In this document: positions 1 to 8,449 of the stretch, in pieces
How the letters are laid out: every line of letters begins with the position of its first letter
How positions within the stretch are numbered: the first letter of the stretch is position 1
DNA from: Nocardia kruczakiae NBRC 101016
GTDB lineage: Bacteria > Actinomycetota > Actinomycetes > Mycobacteriales > Mycobacteriaceae
Length of the DNA stretch: 64,000 nucleotides
Assembly (NCBI RefSeq): GCF_001612965.1
Contig: NZ_BDBL01000001.1
Location: 186,001-250,000 of the forward strand
Reading direction: 5' to 3'
Made by a program: the position numbers and the translations under genes
Notes under the pieces: model-generated
What the model was told of the DNA's origin: nothing
Seen by the model: only the letters and a program-made list of their open reading frames with translations
Database searches by the model: none

Positions 1-59
1 GAGGTACTCGGGATGCTAACGGACAGTTGCGGCAAATGCTTGGCGAACACAGCGAACAT
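1..59 (-). CDS. possible partial CDS cut by the left edge
   Basis: On the minus strand an ATG at 59-57 shares one base with the TGA stop of the SAF-domain gene (TGATG). The reading frame stays open to the edge for 19 codons (MFAVFAKHLPQLS...). This coupling is typical of a following operon gene, but the fragment is too short to recognise and could be chance. Confidence 0.25.
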   Translation of the reverse strand, partial: MFAVFAKHLPQLSVSIPST

Positions 60-793
60 CAGTGAAACACCACGGTCAGGGCGGTGTGCAACGAGGCGGC
101 CGCGACGGTGGTCGCATGCCCCGGATCGAGTGCCAGCAACACGATTCGTTCGGGGGAGGCGCGGGTCCGGGAACCGGTGTCGGCGGCACCGGAAATCAGG
201 ACGACCGCGGCATCGGTGGCGAGGGTATGCGCGGACGGTGAACGCTCCCGTGGCGCAATCGCCTCCGGATCGCCGTGCGCCCCGGTGTCCTCCGCGGCGA
301 CCACGTCCACCCGGTCGCCGGGGCGCAGAATGTCGGCAATCGCGTTGTCCGCCAAGCGCATCGGCACGATCCGGGCATTCGGTGTGCCGGTCGCCGCGGC
401 AGCCAGGCGTGGGCCGACGATCCGGAGATCGGTGAGTATTTCCCCGGCGTGCACAGCGCCGGTCGAGGTCGCGCCGAGCAGTGTCGCGGGATCGGTGACG
501 GCGCCTTCCGGTACCGCGTCCGGTGGCAGGTCGGCGTACCGCAGATCGGCGGGAGCCAGCACCTGCCCGGGTTGCACGTCCCGTGCCGCGACCACGACCG
601 GTGTGCGATGCCCGGCGGGGTCGCCGCGCAGGGCGACGACGGCTGCCGCGGCGGCCAGTCCGACGGCGGACAGCCGGCGGATCAGGGTCAGGTCGAGCCA
701 GGGCGGCCGTATCCGGGACAGGAATTCGCTGCCACGAGCATGGCCGAGATCGGTGTCACCGGCGCGAAGCCGATCGAATCGCAAGGTCCGCAT
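59..793 (-). CDS. SAF-domain protein (CpaB/RcpC-like)
   Basis: A 244-residue protein with one N-terminal hydrophobic segment (about residues 39-55, LSAVGLAAAAAVVALRG) followed by a SAF domain that begins TPVVVAARDVQPGQVLAPADLR. The SAF fold occurs in the Flp pilus protein CpaB/RcpC and in periplasmic flagellar chaperones. Here it is probably an extracytoplasmic membrane-anchored protein; no other pilus genes are in view. The start chosen is ATG 793 (MRTLRFDRL). Two upstream in-frame GTG codons, up to 814, are alternatives. The family assignment rests on the SAF motif; the role is not known. Confidence 0.75.
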   Translation of the reverse strand: MRTLRFDRLRAGDTDLGHARGSEFLSRIRPPWLDLTLIRRLSAVGLAAAAAVVALRGDPAGHRTPVVVAARDVQPGQVLAPADLRYADLPPDAVPEGAVTDPATLLGATSTGAVHAGEILTDLRIVGPRLAAAATGTPNARIVPMRLADNAIADILRPGDRVDVVAAEDTGAHGDPEAIAPRERSPSAHTLATDAAVVLISGAADTGSRTRASPERIVLLALDPGHATTVAAASLHTALTVVFH

Positions 794-856
794 ACCGGCC
801 ACCGTAGGACCCACGCCAGGTCGGTCATCCGGGAAAAGAGCAGGTCAGAACTTTTC

Positions 857-883
857 TGTGGATAACGGAAAGACTGTGGACAA
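857..883. promoter_or_regulatory. pair of DnaA-box-like sites
   Basis: TGTGGATAA (857-865) is the exact complement of the consensus DnaA box TTATCCACA. TGTGGACAA (875-883) is the complement of the actinobacterial variant TTGTCCACA. Both have the same orientation and are 18 bp apart, in the gap between the FmdB-type gene and the SAF gene. They may be DnaA-responsive control sites or chance. No AT-rich unwinding region or replication genes are nearby, so this is not called an origin. Confidence 0.4.
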
Positions 884-951
884 CTCAGGACGGCGCGGCC
901 GGAGGGTGGTGACCGTCCGGGCGGTACGTGGCCGCCCGGTACGGGGATGGG

Positions 952-1266
952 TCAGGCGACGGCGGTGCTGGTCGACGAGGAGGTCGACGAAGCAGAGCTG
1001 CTCGACGAGCCGGACGAGCCGGAGCCGGCCGAATCGCTCGACTTGGATTCGCTCGACTTCGCGGCGGGCTCACTGGCCGACGACGAGCCGTTGCGGCTGT
1101 CGGTGCGGTAGAAGCCGCTGCCCTTGAAGACGATGCCGACCGAGTTGAACAGCTTGCGCAGCTTGCCGTCGCACTTCTCGCAGGTGGTCAGGGCGTCATC
1201 GGAGAACGACTGCACGATGTCGAACTTGTCACCACACTGCGTGCACTGATACGAGTAAGTAGGCAC
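952..1266 (-). CDS. FmdB-family zinc-ribbon protein (Rv0991c-like)
   Basis: A 104-residue protein. The first half is a small zinc ribbon with two CxxC knuckles (TYSYQCTQCGDKFD and TTCEKCDGKL). The second half is low complexity, rich in Ser, Ala and Lys. It starts at GTG 1266 (VPTYSYQC), with GGAGG a few bases upstream; this start aligns with the family. By position and sequence it matches M. tuberculosis Rv0991c, reported as a redox-regulated chaperone whose zinc-binding cysteines respond to oxidation. A similar role is inferred, not shown. It lies between the SAF gene and the 5-FCL gene on the same strand. Confidence 0.85.
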   Translation of the reverse strand: MPTYSYQCTQCGDKFDIVQSFSDDALTTCEKCDGKLRKLFNSVGIVFKGSGFYRTDSRNGSSSASEPAAKSSESKSSDSAGSGSSGSSSSSASSTSSSTSTAVA

Positions 1267-1399
1267 CTGCGAACCTCCACGGTTTTCGTCTTTTAGCACT
1301 CTACAGCCGACAGTGCCAACAGTGCCAATCCGGTCTTGATTCCCATGGTGCGCGTGAGGTCACATCCGCGCCACCGAGTCCGGGCGCCCGGCGCCCGCG

Positions 1400-2101
1400 T
1401 CAGACGCTCGAGTATCGACCGCCGATCTCGCGATCGCCGGCATCGAGCCTGCACAGCCCAGCCTCCGGCAGCAATGCCCACCCCATCCGGCGATCGTGGG
1501 GTTCCTCCGGCAGCGCATCCAGCAGTTCCGTGTCTCGGACGACCGCCACCAGACATGCGTCCGGTCGCGCCGCGGGCAGCGTCCGGTCGTAATACCCGGC
1601 GCCTCGCCCCAGCCGCACACCGCGCCGATCGACCGCGAGTGCCGGGATCACGATCACCTCCGGCCATTCGATGGCCGCCACGCCCAACGGCGGCCCGTCG
1701 GGCTCGAGCAGTCCGTAGCGGGCGCGCCGCAGCCCCTCGATTCCCGTGTATTCCACCCACCCCAGCGGACCGGGCGGTCCCGTCACGGGAACCATCACTC
1801 GAGCCCCCGCGACCCGCAGTGCGTCGAGCATCGCGACCGAACCCGGCTCGCCCGCGACCGGGATGTACCCCGCCACCCAGCGCGAGCGGGGAGCCTGCGA
1901 GCCGGATCCTCCCGCCGGGCGATCGTCGCTGCGCGGCCCATCGGTACGCGGCCGGTCGATGTCCAGTACTCGCGCCACGGATCGGCTCAGCGCCTCGGCC
2001 TCCGCGGCCCTGGTTTCCGGCGGCACCGCCGCCCGGGCGGCCAGCAATTCCGCTCGCCACCGCCCCTTGTCCCGCTGACCGGCGATCTCCACAGGGCTCA
2101 C
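1400..2101 (-). CDS. 5-formyltetrahydrofolate cyclo-ligase
   Basis: This 233-residue enzyme converts 5-formyl-THF to 5,10-methenyl-THF using ATP, salvaging folate in the cytoplasm. Family hallmarks are an N-terminal basic helix (KGRWRAELLAAR), the folate and phosphate-binding segment VIVIPALAVDRRGVRLGRGAGYYDRTL near residues 155-185, and a C-terminal region ending in a short basic tail. A Ser/Arg/Gly-rich insertion around residues 48-72 is probably a surface loop. The GTG at 2101 gives the full-length N-terminus. The gene is divergent from galU, as in M. tuberculosis (Rv0992c and Rv0993). Confidence 0.9.
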   Translation of the reverse strand: MSPVEIAGQRDKGRWRAELLAARAAVPPETRAAEAEALSRSVARVLDIDRPRTDGPRSDDRPAGGSGSQAPRSRWVAGYIPVAGEPGSVAMLDALRVAGARVMVPVTGPPGPLGWVEYTGIEGLRRARYGLLEPDGPPLGVAAIEWPEVIVIPALAVDRRGVRLGRGAGYYDRTLPAARPDACLVAVVRDTELLDALPEEPHDRRMGWALLPEAGLCRLDAGDREIGGRYSSV

Positions 2102-2316
2102 CCTAGGTGGGCGAACGGTGAGTTTGCCCGCTCCCGTGTTTCCAGGTGCCCTCGGCGGGGAATCGCTGACCCGACGCGTTACCGCGAACTCGCTGGTGAG
2201 GGTTGCTGCCGCACCGTTTCGGTGCGACGGCGCCGCCGCGGCCGCCTAGGCTTCCCAGATGCCGGGCCGGTGTTGAGCCGGTCCGACGACAAGAGCGATG
2301 GATAGGGTGTGCACTT

Positions 2317-3270
2317 ATGACAGCTGACGCCGGATCGGACGCGACGCAGGCCGTGAGTTCCTGCTTCCGCACCGCGGTGGTTCCCGCGGCCGGACTCGGG
2401 ACACGGTTCCTGCCCGCGACCAAGACCGTGCCGAAAGAGCTGCTGCCGGTGGTGGACACACCCGGTATCGAATTGGTGGCCGCCGAGGCCGCCGGCTCGG
2501 GCGCCCAGCGGCTGGTCATCGTGACCTCGCCCGGTAAGGACGGGGTCGTCGCCCACTTCGTCGAGGATCTGGTGCTGGAGAGCACGCTCGCCGAACGCGG
2601 GAAATTCCAGCTGCTGGAGAAGGTGCGCAAGGCTCCCGGCCTGCTCGATGTGACCTCGGTCGTACAGGACGAGCCGCTCGGGCTCGGCCATGCCGTCGCC
2701 CAGGCCGAGCAGGCGCTCGATCCCGACGAGGACGCCATCGCGGTGTTGCTGCCCGACGACCTGGTGCTGCCCTGCGGCGTCCTCGACGTGATGAGCCGCG
2801 TCCGGCGCAAACGCGGCGGCACGGTGCTCTGCGCGATCGACGTCCCGAAGCAGGAGGTCGGCGCCTACGGCGTCTTCGACGTGGAGCCGGTGACCGACAG
2901 CACGAACCCCGACGTACTGCGCGTGGTCGGCATGGTGGAGAAGCCGGCGCTCGAGGAGGCGCCGTCGACCTTCACCGCCGCGGGCCGGTATCTGCTCGAT
3001 CGCGCCATCTTCGACGCGCTGCGCCGGATCGAGCCGGGTGCGGGCGGCGAACTACAGCTCACCGACGCCGTATCGCTGCTGATCGCGGAGGGACATCCGG
3101 TTCATGTCGTCGTCCACCGTGGGTCGCGCCACGACCTCGGCAACCCTGGCGGTTATCTTCGTGCTGCGGTCGATTTCGCTTTGGAGCGAGACGAATACGG
3201 CCCCGCCTTGCGCGAGTGGTTGCAGCGTCGGCTTGCTCCGGATTGGAACCCGCAGCTGATCTCGTCGTGA
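2317..3270 (+). CDS. galU: UTP-glucose-1-phosphate uridylyltransferase
   Basis: This 317-residue enzyme makes UDP-glucose from UTP and glucose-1-phosphate, a precursor for cell-envelope sugars and trehalose. The nucleotide-binding signature VVPAAGLGTRFLPATKTVPKE lies near the N-terminus and the substrate loop VVDTPGIELVAAEA follows. Later blocks include DEPLGLGHAV, LLPDDLVL and VEKPALEEAPS, all in the usual order. The ATG at 2317 (MTADAGSD) is preferred because upstream codons have no family match. It is the first gene of a likely operon with glp and the GNAT gene. Confidence 0.95.
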   Translation: MTADAGSDATQAVSSCFRTAVVPAAGLGTRFLPATKTVPKELLPVVDTPGIELVAAEAAGSGAQRLVIVTSPGKDGVVAHFVEDLVLESTLAERGKFQLLEKVRKAPGLLDVTSVVQDEPLGLGHAVAQAEQALDPDEDAIAVLLPDDLVLPCGVLDVMSRVRRKRGGTVLCAIDVPKQEVGAYGVFDVEPVTDSTNPDVLRVVGMVEKPALEEAPSTFTAAGRYLLDRAIFDALRRIEPGAGGELQLTDAVSLLIAEGHPVHVVVHRGSRHDLGNPGGYLRAAVDFALERDEYGPALREWLQRRLAPDWNPQLISS

Positions 3271-3337
3271 CGGCGGGGTCGGCCGGGTCCCGTCACCGCG
3301 GGACCGGGTGATCAGTCGGAGTAAAGGGAAGGGCGGC

Positions 3338-4591
3338 ATGCGCTCGGTTGAGGACCAGCAGATCAAGGTGACCGCGGCGGCCGTCGCCCCGCGGCCGGTC
3401 CGGGTCGCGATTTCCGAAGCCCAGGGTCTGCTGTGCGCCGAGGATGTGGTCACCGAGCGTCCGCTGCCCGGATTCGATCAGGCCGCCATCGACGGATATG
3501 CCGTGCGCAGTGTGGATGTGCAGGGCGCCGGCGCCGACATCCGCACCGAGGACGGCGATCCGATCGATCTGACGCTGCCGGTGGTCGGCGAGGTCGCCGC
3601 CGGTTCGCGCCAGCCGATCCGGTTGCAGCCGCGGCAATCGGTGCGCATCGATACCGGTGCGCCGCTGCCCACGCTGGCGGATGCGGTGCTGCCGCTGGAT
3701 TTCACCGACGGCGGCCGGGCCCGGATCAAGATCTACGAGCCGGTGCGGTCCGGCGATTACGTGCGGCGCATCGGCGACGATGTGCAGCCCGGCGATATCG
3801 CGGTCCGGGCGGGAACCATCATCGGCGCGGCGCAGGTCGGCCTGCTGGCGGCGGTCGGGCGGGACAAGGTGCTGGTGCATCCGCGGCCGCGGCTGTCGGT
3901 CATCTCGATCGGTGGCGAACTGGTCGACATCGACCGCACGCCCGGTCCGGGACAGGTCTACGACGTGAACTCCTACGCCCTGGCCGCCGCCGCCCGCGAT
4001 GCCGGCGCCGATGTGAATCGGGTCGGCATCGTCAGTGCCGATCCCAAGCGCCTGCGCGATGTGGTCGAGGGACAGCTGGTGCGTTCGGAGGTCGTCGTGA
4101 TCGCGGGCGCGGTCGGCGGCTGGGCCTCCGATCAGATCCGCGAGGCCCTGGAGGGGCTGGGCGAGCTGACCATCGATCGGGTCGCCATGCATCCGGGTTC
4201 CGTGCAGGGTTTCGGCCGGCTCGGCCGCGACGAGGTCCCGACGTTCCTCCTGCCATCGAATCCCGTTGGCGCACTGGTGGTTTTCGAGATCATGGTGCGG
4301 CCGCTGATCCGGATCGCGCTGGGTCGCCGGCATCCGATGCGCCGCGTGGTGCGGGCCCGCACGATCATGCCGATCACCTCGATGGAGGGCCGCCGCGGCT
4401 ACCTGCGCGCCCAGTTGATGCGCGACGAGCAGACCGGCGAGTACCTGGTTCAGCCGCTCGGGGTCAACGGCTCGTCGCATCTGCTCTCGACCTTGGCCGA
4501 GGCCAACAGCCTGATCGTCATCGACCCGGAGGTCACCGATATTCGCACCGGTGACGAGGTCCAGGTCGCATTTCTCGCACAGCGCGGGTGA
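3338..4591 (+). CDS. glp: Molybdotransferase-like divisome protein Glp (MoeA-like)
   Basis: A 417-residue MoeA/gephyrin-type protein with all four MoeA regions. In this genomic position, between galU and the rimJ-like GNAT gene and just before sepX/glpR, the Mycobacteriales homologue is Glp. In Corynebacterium glutamicum Glp binds FtsZ and the membrane receptor GlpR rather than serving only in molybdenum cofactor synthesis. The active-site block that reads roughly GGVSVGxxD in catalytic MoeA reads AGAVGGWASDQ here (near residue 255), consistent with a loss or shift of catalytic function. RIDTGAPLPTLADAV near residue 103 is kept. Start ATG 3338 (MRSVEDQQ) follows GGGAAGGGCGG. The alternative is a working MoeA. 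Confidence 0.85.
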   Translation: MRSVEDQQIKVTAAAVAPRPVRVAISEAQGLLCAEDVVTERPLPGFDQAAIDGYAVRSVDVQGAGADIRTEDGDPIDLTLPVVGEVAAGSRQPIRLQPRQSVRIDTGAPLPTLADAVLPLDFTDGGRARIKIYEPVRSGDYVRRIGDDVQPGDIAVRAGTIIGAAQVGLLAAVGRDKVLVHPRPRLSVISIGGELVDIDRTPGPGQVYDVNSYALAAAARDAGADVNRVGIVSADPKRLRDVVEGQLVRSEVVVIAGAVGGWASDQIREALEGLGELTIDRVAMHPGSVQGFGRLGRDEVPTFLLPSNPVGALVVFEIMVRPLIRIALGRRHPMRRVVRARTIMPITSMEGRRGYLRAQLMRDEQTGEYLVQPLGVNGSSHLLSTLAEANSLIVIDPEVTDIRTGDEVQVAFLAQRG

Positions 4592-4594
4592 GCT

Positions 4595-5251
4595 GTGGAC
4601 ATGAACGTATTCCGGGCCGCCCAGCATCCCGGCTGGCCCGCCCATCTCGGTCCGGTTCGGGTCGCGGGCGGGCGGGTGACCCTGCGCCCGATCCGGCTGC
4701 GCGACGCGGCCGCCTGGTCGCGCATCCGGCTGCGCGACCGCGAACATCTGGAGCCGTGGGAGCCGACCGGCCGGGGTAGCTGGGAGGCGCGCAATCACGC
4801 CTCCAACTGGCCCGCGCTGTGGTCGAGTCTGAAGGCCGAGGCGCGGCGGGGCGCGATGGTGCCGTTGGTGATCGAGGTCGACGGATCCTTCGGCGGCCAG
4901 CTGACCATCGGCAACATCGTGCGCGGTGCGCTGCGTTCGGCGTGGATCGGCTACTGGGTCGCCAAGGACGTCGGCGGCCAGGGGGTGGCCACCGCCGCGC
5001 TGGCGATGGGCCTGGACCACTGTTTCGGGCCCGTGGGCCTGCACCGTGTGGAGGCGACGGTGCGCCCGGAGAATCTGCCCAGCCAGGCGGTCCTGCGCAA
5101 TGTGGGCTTTCGCGAGGAGGGCACATTGCGGCGCTATCTGGACGTCGACGGCGCGTGGCGGGACCATCTGCTGGTCGCGATGACCGCCGAGGAGGTATCC
5201 GGCACGGTCGTCGATCGCCTCATCCGCTCCGGTCGTGCCACGCCGCCGTGA
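4595..5251 (+). CDS. GNAT N-acetyltransferase, RimJ-like
   Basis: A 218-residue acyl-CoA-dependent acetyltransferase of the RimJ/RimL type. It contains VTLRPIRLRDAAAW at the N-terminus, IGYWVAKDVGGQGVATAALAM (the acetyl-CoA pyrophosphate-binding region) near the middle, and LHRVEATVRPENLPSQAVLR followed by GFREEGTLRRY near the end. GTG 4595 begins 3 bp after the glp stop; ATG 4601 is an equally good start. It corresponds to M. tuberculosis Rv0995 by position. The substrate, probably the N-terminus of a ribosomal or other protein, is unknown. Confidence 0.88.
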   Translation: MDMNVFRAAQHPGWPAHLGPVRVAGGRVTLRPIRLRDAAAWSRIRLRDREHLEPWEPTGRGSWEARNHASNWPALWSSLKAEARRGAMVPLVIEVDGSFGGQLTIGNIVRGALRSAWIGYWVAKDVGGQGVATAALAMGLDHCFGPVGLHRVEATVRPENLPSQAVLRNVGFREEGTLRRYLDVDGAWRDHLLVAMTAEEVSGTVVDRLIRSGRATPP

Positions 5252-5480
5252 GTGGCCCCGTCACGTGGCGTGTCCCGCGTCGACGCGCCCGCGCCGGGTG
5301 ATGACCGGCTTGTGACGGGTGGGACGCGTGTGGGCGGCGCGCCTGCGGGATATTCCTGTGACGCCGGATTAACCTACGGACGTCGGTGGTGCGTCCGGTG
5401 CCAGGACGGAACAGGTGGCGAGAACCTGCCCAGTGGTCGAGAAGGGACAGTGGTCAGGCGGGGACGGAGGTGGGAGCGCG

Positions 5481-6704
5481 ATGCCGAATTCGATCTTGTG
5501 GATCGCGCTGGTCGTGCTCTGGGTCTTCGTGCTGTTCCCGATGCTCGCGGATCGGCATCCGCGGATCCGCCGCACCACGGACGTGGCCCTGGCAACCCGG
5601 GTGCTGCATCGAGGCGGTACCAGACGACGTGCGAAGAAAGGGCCGGCCACCGGACATGAGACCGATCCGGACTGGGTGCCGGCCCCTCGGCAGAGAAGGC
5701 TTTCCCACGGCGATGATGCGGAGGACCGGATGACGACATCGGCCGATGAGCCCGTCATCGAGGACGACCGGAACGCACCCGAGCGCGCCGAATCGGAGGT
5801 GACGCGGGCCCGCCGGAGTGCCGGTGATCCGCCCGGTCGCGCCGACGCGGGCGAGGAGCACGCCCCCGAAACCCCCGTCGACGCCGCCGATGCCGAGCCG
5901 GGCGGCGACGACCGCGACGACATCGACGGCACAGCCGAACGCGAGGGCGACCATGACCTCGCCGGAGACGCCCACACCGGTGATCCGGACGGTGCCGAGG
6001 ATCGTGAGGAGGCCGACGACGTACCGGCCGCCGCCGCGACCGAGGATCGCCCCCAGACGAGCATGGCCCGCATCCCGCCCGCGCCCAGTGCGGTGGTTCC
6101 GGCCCGGCGCGGCGATGTGGATTCCGACGACGATTTCGACGACTCCGGTGATTTCGACGACCGCGCCGGCGACGAACCCGGATCGACCGCACGCGATTTC
6201 GTCCCGTCCCGGCGTGGCCGCGGCGGGTTCGATCCGGAGGCCGACGCGATCGCACGCGCGGCCCGGTATCGCTTCCGGCAGCGCACCGCACTCGGATTGA
6301 TCCTGAGCACATTGCTTTTCGGCGCCTTCGCGATCGTCGTGAGCGCGACCCTGTGGTGGGGTTGTGCGCTCTCGGTGGTGGCGTTCGGGGCCTACCTGGC
6401 GTATCTGCGGCGGCAGGTGCGCTTCGAGGAGGACATCCGACGGCGTCGCGCCGCGCGGCTGCCCGGGGCGCGGCAGCGCCCGGCCGGCAACACCGAACCC
6501 GTTGCGCAGGACCAGGTCCGGACCGAGCGGCGCCCGGGCATGGACCGCGATGCCGCTCGTGCCCTGCGCCGCCGCGCGGTGGTGCTCGACGTCGACGACG
6601 AGGACCCGCTGTTCGACCATCTGGAGCACTTCGACGCCGCCGCTGCCCGGGCCACCCGGAACCGGGCCGCGGGAGGCGAAATCCGCCGCGCCGCAGGCGA
6701 ATAG
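5481..6704 (+). CDS. sepX: Divisome membrane protein SepX/GlpR
   Basis: A 407-residue membrane protein. An N-terminal transmembrane helix (residues about 4-20, ILWIALVVLWVFVLFPMLA) is followed by the conserved DRHPRIRRTTDVALATRVLHRGG block. Then comes a very acidic, low-complexity linker of roughly 180 residues, two closely spaced helices (TALGLILSTLLFGAFAIVV and WWGCALSVVAFGAYLAYL) and a basic RRR-rich tail. This architecture and the position next to glp match SepX of Streptomyces and GlpR of Corynebacterium, which link FtsZ and Glp to the membrane during septation. The start at ATG 5481 gives the conserved N-terminus. A hairpin terminator follows the gene. Confidence 0.87.
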   Translation: MPNSILWIALVVLWVFVLFPMLADRHPRIRRTTDVALATRVLHRGGTRRRAKKGPATGHETDPDWVPAPRQRRLSHGDDAEDRMTTSADEPVIEDDRNAPERAESEVTRARRSAGDPPGRADAGEEHAPETPVDAADAEPGGDDRDDIDGTAEREGDHDLAGDAHTGDPDGAEDREEADDVPAAAATEDRPQTSMARIPPAPSAVVPARRGDVDSDDDFDDSGDFDDRAGDEPGSTARDFVPSRRGRGGFDPEADAIARAARYRFRQRTALGLILSTLLFGAFAIVVSATLWWGCALSVVAFGAYLAYLRRQVRFEEDIRRRRAARLPGARQRPAGNTEPVAQDQVRTERRPGMDRDAARALRRRAVVLDVDDEDPLFDHLEHFDAAAARATRNRAAGGEIRRAAGE

Positions 6705-6724
6705 GAGCCGACAGCCGGTCGCCG

Positions 6725-6768
6725 ACGGCCGCCGCATCGTAGCCAGGGGCTGCGAGCGGCGGCCGTTT
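6725..6768 (+). terminator. hairpin terminator after sepX
   Basis: Eleven-base perfect arms (ACGGCCGCCGC at 6725-6735 and its complement at 6756-6766) enclose a loop that can itself pair partly. TTT follows. It sits 21 bp after the sepX stop and separates the core-gene block from the biosynthetic cluster. Confidence 0.65.
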
Positions 6769-7201
6769 CGGCGTGCTGGGGCGATTTTCACCGCTGTGGA
6801 CGGGCCTATCGGCATCTGTGGCTAACTTCTCGCATCCCACCTGGGGGGTGGGGTGTGGTGGGCTGTCAGCCGGAATGTGAAACGCCCGTGTCCACTCACC
6901 GGGAATGCCGAGAAGGCGGCAAATTCATAGATAACCTTTTGCCGTTGTGATCTGCTCGTTACGAGTGGCTCGCGGGCTATTTCGGGAGTAAGCTCGGGCA
7001 CCGTGCAGAATCGCTGTCCACAAGATCGAAGGATTTAATCCTTCCGGTACGGATGCGTGGTCACGGGTATTGACACGCCGCAGCAGGTGAGGACGCTGCG
7101 CGTGGGGTAGCTGGGCGGTTGGAAGGGTTGATCGACGTGTATGAAAGCACTCTGCTATCGATTTTCACCGGCCTGCCGTCGTAACAGATCGAGAAATCGC
7201 G
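6769..7201 (+). promoter_or_regulatory. leader region of the biosynthetic cluster
   Basis: Together with the preceding terminator, this is about 500 bp without a convincing gene, upstream of the first gene of the 26 kb cluster. It is relatively AT-rich around 6920-7060 for this genome and contains the 17-bp palindrome described separately. The cluster promoter is expected here, but no clear -35/-10 pair can be named. Confidence 0.4.
7028..7044. promoter_or_regulatory. 17-bp perfect palindrome, candidate operator
   Basis: GAAGGATT-T-AATCCTTC has perfect 8-bp arms around one central base and lies 158 bp before the first cluster gene. Its symmetry fits a dimeric repressor or activator site. No T-run follows, so it is unlikely to be a terminator. 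The cognate regulator is unknown; the AraC gene at 33.7 kb is a candidate only by proximity to the cluster. Confidence 0.45.
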
Positions 7202-8167
7202 ATGAACAATTCAACGGTCATCGACGAGATCGAGATCGATCTTGCCGAACGGGTCACCGCGCTCGATCTCTATCGCCGCTGGGAAATGCAGCAATGGCAG
7301 GCGCAGAGCCTGGAATACGAGCGTGATGCCGAGGGGTGGACCCAGCTGCCGGCCTTCGCGCGGTTGCCGCTGCTGGCCACCCTCGCGCGCTTCCTGATCG
7401 GCGAGACGACCGTGACCGAGACCTTGGCGCCGCTGGCCTACGCCGCGCCCGAGGTCGACTACAAGATGTATCTGGCCACGCAGCTGGCCGACGAGGCACG
7501 CCACACCGTCTTCTTCCGGCGCTACCTGGCCTTCCTCTCCGAAACCCTCGGCAACGAGGAGTTGTCGCAGGTCAGCGGCGTCGATCGGGTGGGCGACCTG
7601 TTCGAGAAGGCGCTCGTGGACGCGGTCGAGCGGGTGCGGGAGGACCCGGCCGACACCGCCGCCTGGTACGAGGGGGTGGTGGTCTACCACCTGCTGGTCG
7701 AGGGTGCGGTGGCGATGACCGGTCTGCACACCGTGCTGGGCACCGTGCGGGCGCTGCCGCGCTTCGACATCCTGCGGACCGGCATCACGAATGTCGCCCG
7801 TGACGAATCGCGGCATATTTCCTTCGGTGTGCTGGCATTGCGCAACGGCGTCCGCGGCGGATATCGCGATCATATTGTGGAGATGATTCGCGGACATCTT
7901 CCGGCGGCGGCCCGGACTCTGGTCGATCCGGAAACCCGGGATCCGTTTCCGCGATTGGTTCCGGTTTTGCAGAAGCGCGCCGAGATACTTCACGAACAAT
8001 GGGAATTCGCGGAAAGTTCTCTCGGCCGCAGAATGACGTCCATCGGAATACCGAGCGACATTATTTCGGAGCTCGCGGAAAACTGGCGGGAATCCTGCAC
8101 GGCGGCCGCCGGAGAATATGCCGATATACACGGCGAATCACATCCGATCACGTACCTCGTGCGGTGA
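7202..8167 (+). CDS. Ferritin-like diiron oxidase (R2/R2lox-like)
   Basis: A 321-residue all-helical protein with a complete set of diiron ligands in R2 order: E68 (in GETTVTE), E98 and H101 (ADEARH), E167 (LVEGAV), and E202 and H205 (RDESRH). The E/ExxH/E/ExxH pattern is that of the ribonucleotide reductase R2 and R2-like ligand-binding oxidase families. The gene is not next to an R1 gene. It heads a cluster with a free ACP and an acyl-AMP ligase, so an oxygenase or desaturase acting on an ACP-bound acyl chain is more likely than a reductase subunit. N-oxygenation is another possibility. ATG 7202 is the natural start. Confidence 0.8.
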   Translation: MNNSTVIDEIEIDLAERVTALDLYRRWEMQQWQAQSLEYERDAEGWTQLPAFARLPLLATLARFLIGETTVTETLAPLAYAAPEVDYKMYLATQLADEARHTVFFRRYLAFLSETLGNEELSQVSGVDRVGDLFEKALVDAVERVREDPADTAAWYEGVVVYHLLVEGAVAMTGLHTVLGTVRALPRFDILRTGITNVARDESRHISFGVLALRNGVRGGYRDHIVEMIRGHLPAAARTLVDPETRDPFPRLVPVLQKRAEILHEQWEFAESSLGRRMTSIGIPSDIISELAENWRESCTAAAGEYADIHGESHPITYLVR

Positions 8168-8191
8168 ACACAAACAATTCGGGAGCATTTC

Positions 8192-8449
8192 GTGGACGAA
8201 AATGAAGTGCGCGACCAGGTACGGGAACTGGTCCGTCGGCACGCCCCCCAGCCTTCGGCGGAATTGGCCTCCGATGATGTGCTGGCCGAACAGTTGGGTT
8301 ACGACTCGCTGGCCCTGATCGAACTCGCGCTCGGCCTGCAGGTGCGTTTCGGAATCGACGCCGGCGGTGACTCCGGTGCGACCAATGTGGTGACCGTCGG
8401 CGATATCGAGCAGATGGTGTGCGACGCGCTGCGGGCGAAACAGCCGTGA
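8192..8449 (+). CDS. Free-standing acyl carrier protein
   Basis: An 85-residue acidic helical protein with the 4'-phosphopantetheine attachment motif LGYDSLALIEL (Ser near residue 39). It starts at GTG 8192, 24 bp after the diiron oxidase, and its stop overlaps the start of the FAAL gene by 4 bp (GTGA). Tight coupling to the ligase suggests that the FAAL loads this ACP and that the bound acyl chain is the substrate of the diiron enzyme. That is inference from gene order and from known FAAL-ACP pairs. Confidence 0.9.
   Translation: MDENEVRDQVRELVRRHAPQPSAELASDDVLAEQLGYDSLALIELALGLQVRFGIDAGGDSGATNVVTVGDIEQMVCDALRAKQP

Noticed and set aside
857..883. Possible origin of replication from the DnaA boxes
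   Set aside because: Only two boxes are present, without an AT-rich region or dnaA, dnaN or gyrase genes nearby.
3293..5167. A minus-strand open frame of about 620 codons opposite glp and the GNAT gene
   Set aside because: Composition is that of a shadow frame, and both plus-strand genes are certain.
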